DNA of 11,402 nucleotides, taken from positions 1-11,402 of the forward strand of contig CAMGCA010000031.1 in NCBI GenBank assembly GCA_946011705.1, in the 5' to 3' direction. The position numbers were made by a program, and so were the translations under genes. This DNA comes from an uncultured Clostridia bacterium (GTDB taxonomy: Bacteria; Bacillota; Clostridia; Oscillospirales; Oscillospiraceae). Position 1 is the first letter of the stretch. The number at the start of each line of letters is the position of its first letter. Of the stretch, positions 6,325-11,402 are shown in pieces. Under the pieces are notes generated by a model. That model made no database searches. It was not told where the DNA came from and saw only the letters and a list, made by a program, of their open reading frames with translations.

Positions 6325-7038
6325 ATGAACGTCTACGAAACCAAAACCATGGCGGAAGCCGTGTCCAGCAACACCTACCCCGGTCGGGGCATTGTGCTGG
6401 GCGTGACCCCTGACGGAAAAAAGGGCGTCGCCGCCTATTTCATTATGGGCCGCAGCGTCAACTCCCGGAACCGGGTATTCGTGCAGGAGCCGGACGGCAT
6501 CCGCACCGAGGCCCACGACCCTTCCCTGATGAAGGATCCCCACCTGATCATCTACCATCCCGTCCGGGAAGCCGGGTGTGGCCTGATCGTCACCAACGGT
6601 GACCAGACCGACACCATCTGGGAATTCCTTTCTAAGGGCGAGAGCTGGGAAGCTGCCCTGCGCACCCGTCAGTTTGAGGACGACGGCCCCAACTGGACGC
6701 CCCGGATTTCCGGCTTTCAGGCACTCGACGGCAGCTATAAGCTGTCCATTCTGAAAGCCGCCGATCCCGAGGGAGCGAACTGCGCCCGGTTCTTCTACGA
6801 GTACCCCGCAACTGCCGGTGTGGGCCATTTCCTGCACACCTACGTCTGCGACGGCAATCCCGTAATCCCCATCTTCCAGGGCGAGCCGGAGCGAGTGAGC
6901 ATCCCCGCCGATATTGACGCCTTCACCACCGAGCTGTGGGAGAACCTGAACGAGGATAACAAAATCTCCCTGTTCGTCCGCTATACCGATCTGGAAACCG
7001 GCAAGCACGAGCAGAGAATCATCAACAAGCACCAGTAA
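6325..7038 (+). CDS. purO: IMP cyclohydrolase, PurO type
   Basis: This 237-residue protein resembles the archaeal-type IMP cyclohydrolase family (PurO), which closes FAICAR to IMP, the last step of the pathway. Supporting segments are GRSVNSRNRVF (42-52), TNGDQTDTIWEFL (90-102) and EDDGPNWTPRISG (118-130). It is unrelated to the N-terminal cyclohydrolase domain of bifunctional PurH, and it is followed by a stand-alone AICAR transformylase, so together they replace PurH. AGGAGG ten bases upstream supports the start. The symbol follows the archaeal name; many genomes annotate this gene only as IMP cyclohydrolase. Confidence 0.85.
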   Translation: MNVYETKTMAEAVSSNTYPGRGIVLGVTPDGKKGVAAYFIMGRSVNSRNRVFVQEPDGIRTEAHDPSLMKDPHLIIYHPVREAGCGLIVTNGDQTDTIWEFLSKGESWEAALRTRQFEDDGPNWTPRISGFQALDGSYKLSILKAADPEGANCARFFYEYPATAGVGHFLHTYVCDGNPVIPIFQGEPERVSIPADIDAFTTELWENLNEDNKISLFVRYTDLETGKHEQRIINKHQ

Positions 7039-7043
7039 AGAAA

Positions 7044-7088
7044 TGTCATTGCGAACCAGCGCGCACGCTGGTGTGGCAATCCGTTCTC
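7044..7088. repeat. Palindromic intergenic repeat, family B, left half only
   Basis: TGTCATTGCGAACCAG, the hairpin CCAGCG-CGCA-CGCTGG and TGGCAATCCGTTCTC match the left arm of copy 1 up to 7088, where similarity stops. No right arm is present. The half element ends six bp before the GGTGG ribosome-binding site of the next gene. Confidence 0.8.
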
Positions 7089-7104
7089 CTTTTGGTGGCT
7101 AATA

Positions 7105-8289
7105 TTGAACGAATTTGCTCTGAAATACGGCAGCAACCCCAACCTGAAGCGCTCCCGTATCTACATGGCGGACGGCTCTGACCTGCCCATTACCATTCTG
7201 AACGGCCGTCCCGGCTACATCAATTTCCTGGACGCGCTGAACTCCTGGCAGCTGGTGAAGGAACTGAAGGAAGCCACCGGCATGGTGGCGGTCACCTCCT
7301 TCAAGCACGTTTCTCCCACCTCCGCCGCCGTGGGCAAGCCCCTGAGCGACACACTTAAAAAAGCCTGCTTCGTGGACGATGTGCCCGAACTGGACGCCAG
7401 CCCCCTAGCCTGCGCCTACGCTCGGGCCCGTGGCACCGATCGGATGTGCTCCTTCGGCGACTGGGTGGCTCTGAGTGATGTCTGCGACACCACCACCGCG
7501 AAGCTCATCGCCCGAGAGGTCTCCGACGGTGTTATTGCTCCCGGCTACACCGACGAGGCTCTGGAAATTCTGAAAACCAAGCGGAAAGGCAGCTACAACG
7601 TAGTTGCCATCGACCCCACCTACGTTCCTGCCGAGCAGGAGACCAAGCAGGTCTTCGGCATCACCTTCCAGCAGGGCCGGAACAACTTCAAAATCAACGC
7701 TGAATTGCTTGAAAACATTGTCACCCAGAACAAAAACCTGCCGGAATCCGCCAAAATCGACCTGATTGTGGCGCTGATCACCCTGAAATATACCCAGAGC
7801 AATTCCGTCTGCTTTGCCTATGACGGACAGGCTGTGGGCGTTGGCGCGGGCCAGCAGTCCCGGATCCACTGCACCCGTCTGGCCGGCTCCAAGGCCGATA
7901 CCTTTTTCCTGCGCCAGCACCCCAAGACCCTGGCCCTGCCCTTCCGCCCCGATCTGGGCCGCCCCAACCGGGACAATGTCATTGACGGCTACATCAACGG
8001 CAACGAAGAGGACGTCTGCGCCGACGGCATCTGGCAGAACTACTTTACCGAGCAGCCCCAGCGGCTGACCGAGGAGGACAAGAAGGCTTTCCTCGCCACC
8101 TTCGACGGCGTGGCTCTCGGCTCCGACGCATTCTTCCCCTTCCCGGACAACATCAAGCGGGCCAAGACCTCCGGCGTCAAGTACATCGCCCAGCCCGGCG
8201 GCTCCATCCGGGACGATCTGGTCATTGAAGAGTGCGATAAGAATGACATGGTCATGGCCTTTACCGGCATGAGACTGTTCCACCACTAA
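7105..8289 (+). CDS. purJ: Stand-alone AICAR transformylase (C-terminal PurH-type domain)
   Basis: This 394-residue protein matches only the transformylase half of PurH. It formylates AICAR (ZMP) with 10-formyl-THF, so it consumes the riboswitch ligand. Visible features are LKYGSNPN near the N-terminus, SFKHVSP with the catalytic Lys67-His68 pair, KYTQSNSVCFAYDGQAVGVGAGQ (228-250 region), ALGSDAFFPFPDNI (337-350), YIAQPGGSIRD (360-370) and a C-terminal GMRLFHH. The start is an unusual TTG at 7105, chosen because GGTGG lies six bases upstream and the LKYGSNPN segment belongs to the family's conserved N-terminus. The first ATG (7165) would remove it. No cyclohydrolase domain is fused; the PurO-like gene upstream supplies that activity. 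Confidence 0.9.
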   Translation: MNEFALKYGSNPNLKRSRIYMADGSDLPITILNGRPGYINFLDALNSWQLVKELKEATGMVAVTSFKHVSPTSAAVGKPLSDTLKKACFVDDVPELDASPLACAYARARGTDRMCSFGDWVALSDVCDTTTAKLIAREVSDGVIAPGYTDEALEILKTKRKGSYNVVAIDPTYVPAEQETKQVFGITFQQGRNNFKINAELLENIVTQNKNLPESAKIDLIVALITLKYTQSNSVCFAYDGQAVGVGAGQQSRIHCTRLAGSKADTFFLRQHPKTLALPFRPDLGRPNRDNVIDGYINGNEEDVCADGIWQNYFTEQPQRLTEEDKKAFLATFDGVALGSDAFFPFPDNIKRAKTSGVKYIAQPGGSIRDDLVIEECDKNDMVMAFTGMRLFHH

Positions 8290-8295
8290 TTCTAA

Positions 8296-8331
8296 GATAC
8301 GAAGATACAAGATACTAGATACAAGATATTT
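8296..8331. repeat. Left heptamer-repeat arm of the four-helix-bundle cassette
   Basis: Units of seven bases based on GATACAA are repeated in tandem (GATACGA, then GATACAA, GATACTA, GATACAA and GATATTT, 8296-8331 with one extra A). The inner end, AGATACAAGATATT (8317-8330), is perfectly inverted relative to 8698-8711 on the far side of the next gene. Confidence 0.8.
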
Positions 8332-8348
8332 CTTGTTGGGAGTTTTCT

Positions 8349-8699
8349 ATGTCTGGTGATAGTGTTATCAAACAGAAAAGTATGGAGTTCGCCAAACGGA
8401 TCGTACGACTGTATCAGTATTTATGCAGAGAGCGGCATGAATTTGTCATGTCGAAGCAGATTCTGCGCAGTGGGACGAGTATTGGTGCCAATGTTGCGGA
8501 GGCAATTTACGGAAGCAGCCGTAAGGATTTTGCGGCAAAGCTACAGATTGCCAGAAAGGAATCTGCAGAGACACTGTACTGGCTGGAATTGCTTCATGAA
8601 TGCTCCTATCTTCCAGATAAACTTTACCAATCACTGTATGCAGATTGTAAAGAATTGATGGCCCTGCTGACAGCAACAATCAAAACCTGTGAGGACTAA
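8349..8699 (+). CDS. Four-helix bundle protein (23S rRNA-intervening-sequence protein family)
   Basis: This small 116-residue, mostly helical protein has the family signature LRSGTSIGANVAEA (40-53) followed by SSRKDFAAKLQIARKESAETLYWLELL. It belongs to the four-helix bundle group that includes 23S rRNA IVS-encoded proteins and the Avd accessory proteins of diversity-generating retroelements. Its biochemical role is not known. GGGAG seven bases upstream supports the start. It has no evident link to purine synthesis and is visibly more AT-rich than its neighbours. It is flanked closely by inverted heptamer repeats (8296-8331 and 8700-8731). These signs suggest a cassette that entered the operon between purJ and purD. 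No reverse transcriptase or rRNA is nearby. Confidence 0.88.
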   Translation: MSGDSVIKQKSMEFAKRIVRLYQYLCRERHEFVMSKQILRSGTSIGANVAEAIYGSSRKDFAAKLQIARKESAETLYWLELLHECSYLPDKLYQSLYADCKELMALLTATIKTCED

Positions 8700-8731
8700 T
8701 ATCTTGTATCTTCTATCTTGTATCTTGTATC
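8700..8731. repeat. Right heptamer-repeat arm of the four-helix-bundle cassette
   Basis: Tandem TATCTTG, TATCTTC, TATCTTG, TATCTTG and TATC (8700-8731) is the complement of the left-arm GATACAA units. It begins at the last bases of the stop codon of the four-helix-bundle gene and ends just before the purD ribosome-binding site. Confidence 0.8.
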
Positions 8732-8754
8732 TACTACCAAAGGGGTATTAAATT

Positions 8755-10020
8755 ATGAAGCTTTTAGTTGTCGGCGGCGGCGGGCGGGAGCACGCCATCA
8801 TCCGCTGCCTGAAAAAGAATCCCGAAGTCACCGAAATTTTTGCCCTGCCCGGCAACGGCGGCATTGCCGCTGACGCTACCTGTGTGGCAATTGGGGCTAC
8901 CGATCTTGACGGCATCGTGAACTTTGCCGTGGAAAACGCCATTGACTACGCCGTTGTAGCCCCCGACGATCCGCTGGTGCTGGGCTGTGTGGACGCGCTG
9001 GAAAGCAAGGGCATTCCCTGCTTCGGCCCCCGTGCCAACGCCGCCATCATCGAGGGCAGCAAGGTATTTTCCAAAAATCTGATGAAAAAGTACGGCATCC
9101 CCACCGCCGGGTATGAAGTGTTCGAGGACATGAACGCGGCGCTTTCCTATCTGGACACCGCTGCCGTGCCCACCGTGGTCAAGGCTGACGGTCTGGCCCT
9201 GGGCAAGGGCGTCATCATCGCCCAGACCCGGGAGGAAGCAAAGAAGGCCGTCCGGGACATGATGGAGGGCGGTATGTTTGGTAAGTCCGGCAGCCGGGTG
9301 GTCATTGAAGAATTCCTCACCGGCCCCGAGGTCTCCGTGCTGGCCTTCACCGACGGCAAGGTGGTGAGGCCCATGGTGTCCTCCATGGATCACAAGCGCA
9401 TCGGCGACCACGACACCGGCCTGAACACCGGCGGCATGGGCACCGTGGCTCCCAACCCCTACTACACCCCCGAAATTGCCGAAACGTGCATGAAGGAAAT
9501 TTTCCTGCCCACCATCGCCGCCATGAACGCCGAGGGCCGCACCTTCAAGGGCTGTCTGTACTTTGGCCTGATGCTGACTCCCAAAGGCCCCAAGGTCATC
9601 GAATACAACTGCCGCTTTGGCGACCCCGAGACCCAGGTGGTGCTGCCGCTGCTGGAAAGCGATTTGCTGACCATCATGCGGGCCTGCACCAATGGTACGC
9701 TGGCGGATACGGAAGTGAAGTTCTCCGACAAGAACGCCTGCTGCGTGATTCTGGCGTCCAACGGCTACCCGGTGAGCTACAAAAAGGGCTTTGAGATCAC
9801 CATGACCGAGGAAGCCGCCGCCCATACCTTTGTGGCGGGTGCGAAACTGGCTGACGGCAAGCTTCTCACCTCCGGCGGCCGGGTCACCGGCACCACCGCC
9901 ATTGCGGACACGCTGGAAGAAGCCATTCGGGAAGCCTACCGCCTGTCCGACGGCGTGAAATTCGAGGGTGCCTACCGCAGAAGCGACATCGGCCAGCGGG
10001 CGCTGCTGGCGCTGAAGTAA
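8755..10020 (+). CDS. purD: Phosphoribosylamine-glycine ligase (GAR synthetase, PurD)
   Basis: PurD joins glycine to phosphoribosylamine with ATP, giving GAR. It has 421 residues, the family's normal size, and is not fused to PurM or PurN. Motifs seen are VVGGGGREHAI (5-15), the APDDPLVLG segment (69-77), the ATP-grasp strand VVKADGLALGKGV (141-153), GPEVSV (190-195), MDHKRIGDHDTGLNTGGMG (211-229) and EYNCRFGDPETQ (283-294). In the fifth motif His219 and Leu223 replace the more common Gly and Pro. AAAGGGG about ten bases upstream serves as the ribosome-binding site. The preceding repeats separate it from purJ, but no promoter was found between them, so it is probably read from the main operon transcript. 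Confidence 0.96.
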   Translation: MKLLVVGGGGREHAIIRCLKKNPEVTEIFALPGNGGIAADATCVAIGATDLDGIVNFAVENAIDYAVVAPDDPLVLGCVDALESKGIPCFGPRANAAIIEGSKVFSKNLMKKYGIPTAGYEVFEDMNAALSYLDTAAVPTVVKADGLALGKGVIIAQTREEAKKAVRDMMEGGMFGKSGSRVVIEEFLTGPEVSVLAFTDGKVVRPMVSSMDHKRIGDHDTGLNTGGMGTVAPNPYYTPEIAETCMKEIFLPTIAAMNAEGRTFKGCLYFGLMLTPKGPKVIEYNCRFGDPETQVVLPLLESDLLTIMRACTNGTLADTEVKFSDKNACCVILASNGYPVSYKKGFEITMTEEAAAHTFVAGAKLADGKLLTSGGRVTGTTAIADTLEEAIREAYRLSDGVKFEGAYRRSDIGQRALLALK

Positions 10021-10036
10021 ATCAAGGAGGAACACC

Positions 10037-11402
10037 ATGGTTTATCGCGTTTATGTTGAAAAAAAGGAAGGCCAGACCCACGAGGCGTCCAGCCTTTTGA
10101 AGGAAATCCGGGACTTTTTGCAGATTTCCAGCCTAACAGGCCTGCGGGTGCTGAACCGCTATGACGCGGAAAATATTGACGAGGAACTGTTCCGCTACGC
10201 CGTGAACACCGTCTTCTCCGAGCCCCAGGTGGACAATGTCAGCTACGAAGTTCCCCAGGGCCAGACCGTGTTTGCCGTGGAGCCTCTGCCCGGTCAGTAC
10301 GACCAGCGGGCCGACTCCGCCGCCCAGTGCATCCAGATCATCTCTCAGGGCAACCGTCCCACAGTGCGCACCGCCAAGGTCTATGTCCTTACCGGGAATG
10401 TTACCGAGGACGAGCTGGCTGCCATTAAGAAGTATGTTATCAACGCCGTGGAGAGCCGGGAGGCTTCCCTGGATATGCCCGAGACGCTGGCGGTTCAGTA
10501 CGCGATCCCTGAGACCGTAGCCACCGTCGCCGGCTTCATCTCCATGGACGAAACCGCTCTCGGCGAGCTGCTGGATAAGCTGGGCCTTGCTATGGACCTG
10601 GACGATCTGAAATTCCTCCAGAACTATTTCCGAGACGAGGAGCATCGTGACCCCACCATCACCGAGATTCGGGTGGTGGACACCTACTGGTCCGACCACT
10701 GCCGCCACACCACCTTCTCCACCCACTTGGACAACATCGACATTGAGGACACCGCAGTGCGCAAGGCCTACGAGCAGTACCTTGCTGCCCGGGTGGAGGT
10801 TTACGGTGAGGAGAAGGCATCTAAGCGGCCCCAGACTCTGATGGACATTGCCACCATCGGCGCGAAAACTCTGAAAAAGCGGGGAATGCTTCCCGAGCTG
10901 GACGAGAGCGAGGAGATCAACGCCTGCTCCATCCACATGGACGCCGAGGTAAACGGCGAAAAGCAGGACTGGCTGCTGATGTTCAAGAACGAGACTCACA
11001 ACCATCCCACGGAAATCGAGCCCTTCGGCGGCGCGGCTACCTGCATCGGCGGCTGCATCCGGGATCCCCTGTCCGGCCGTGCCTACGTCCATCAGGCCAT
11101 GCGGGTCACCGGCGCGGGAGACCCCCGGAAGTCTTTGAAAGACACACTGCCCGGCAAGCTGCCCCAGCGCAAGCTTTGCCAGACCGCCGCGGCGGGCTAT
11201 TCCTCCTACGGCAACCAGATCGGTCTGGCTACCGGTCATGTGGCGGAGCTGTACCACGAGGGCTACATCGCCAAGCGTATGGAGTGCGGCGCGGTGGTTG
11301 CCGCCGCTCCCGCGGAAAATGTCCGCCGGGAATGCCCTGCCCCCGGTGACGTAGTCATCCTGCTGGGCGGCCGCACCGGCCGGGACGGCATCGGCGGCGC
11401 CA
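10037..11402 (+). CDS. purL: Phosphoribosylformylglycinamidine synthase, large single-chain type (PurL), 5' part
   Basis: The frame is open from ATG 10037 to the end of the window (455 codons), with AAGGAGG seven bases upstream and only 16 bp after purD. PurL converts FGAR to FGAM using glutamine and ATP. The N-terminal region (PurS-like, then linker) is followed by VVDTYWSDHCRHTTF (about residues 213-227) and FKNETHNHPTEIEPFGGAATCIGGCIRDPLSGRAYVHQAMRVTGAGDP (about 316-363), which are hallmark segments of the first synthetase domain. The fused PurS-like N-terminus indicates the long single-chain form, which normally has about 1200-1300 residues. The second synthetase half and the glutaminase domain would lie beyond the window. 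The form resembles the clostridial type of PurL. Confidence 0.95.
   Translation, partial: MVYRVYVEKKEGQTHEASSLLKEIRDFLQISSLTGLRVLNRYDAENIDEELFRYAVNTVFSEPQVDNVSYEVPQGQTVFAVEPLPGQYDQRADSAAQCIQIISQGNRPTVRTAKVYVLTGNVTEDELAAIKKYVINAVESREASLDMPETLAVQYAIPETVATVAGFISMDETALGELLDKLGLAMDLDDLKFLQNYFRDEEHRDPTITEIRVVDTYWSDHCRHTTFSTHLDNIDIEDTAVRKAYEQYLAARVEVYGEEKASKRPQTLMDIATIGAKTLKKRGMLPELDESEEINACSIHMDAEVNGEKQDWLLMFKNETHNHPTEIEPFGGAATCIGGCIRDPLSGRAYVHQAMRVTGAGDPRKSLKDTLPGKLPQRKLCQTAAAGYSSYGNQIGLATGHVAELYHEGYIAKRMECGAVVAAAPAENVRRECPAPGDVVILLGGRTGRDGIGGA

Noticed and set aside
8296..8731. CRISPR array
   Set aside because: The repeats are 7-bp tandem units without spacers and there are no cas genes.
8764..10038. 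Long minus-strand open frame opposite purD
   Set aside because: It is a shadow of purD, with low-complexity Gly/His/Ala content and no family resemblance.
10133..11257. Minus-strand open frame opposite purL
   Set aside because: purL is unmistakable on the + strand; the antisense frame has no recognisable motifs or start signal.

Overview
The window is the first part of a de novo purine biosynthesis operon on the + strand, with a divergently transcribed membrane-protein gene on its left. Firmicutes-type promoters and Shine-Dalgarno sites, GC-rich coding sequence, a clostridial-type single-chain PurL, and a PurH split into two proteins all point to a GC-rich member of the Clostridia, probably an Oscillospiraceae-like gut anaerobe. 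That placement is an inference from gene content; no rRNA or species marker is present.

Layout. A rho-independent terminator lies at 29-67. A DUF1576-like polytopic membrane protein is encoded on the minus strand (184-1518). The 500 bp divergent spacer (1519-2021) holds two back-to-back promoters and two ZTP (pfl) riboswitches, each with its own intrinsic terminator. One controls the purine operon and the other controls the DUF1576 gene. Downstream on the + strand are purE, purF, purM, purN (overlapping purM), a PurO-type IMP cyclohydrolase, a stand-alone AICAR transformylase (purJ/purH C-terminal type), a small four-helix-bundle (23S rRNA IVP family) gene flanked by heptamer repeats, purD, and the start of a large purL that runs off the window.

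The encoded steps are PRPP to PRA (PurF), PRA to GAR (PurD), GAR to FGAR (PurN), FGAR to FGAM (PurL), FGAM to AIR (PurM), N5-CAIR to CAIR (PurE), AICAR to FAICAR (transformylase) and FAICAR to IMP (PurO-like). PurK, PurC and PurB are not in the window. ZTP riboswitches turn genes on when ZMP/ZTP (AICAR nucleotides) accumulates because 10-formyl-tetrahydrofolate is short. The same signal therefore appears to drive both the operon and the DUF1576 protein.

Several spacers carry palindromic repeats: one family after purE, and a second family after purF, after purN and, as a half copy, after the purO-like gene. A structured region of four hairpins precedes purF. The most notable observations are the ZTP riboswitch on the DUF1576 gene, the internal duplication in that protein, the missing N-terminal catalytic cysteine in the PurF homologue, and the repeat-bounded four-helix-bundle gene inside the operon.
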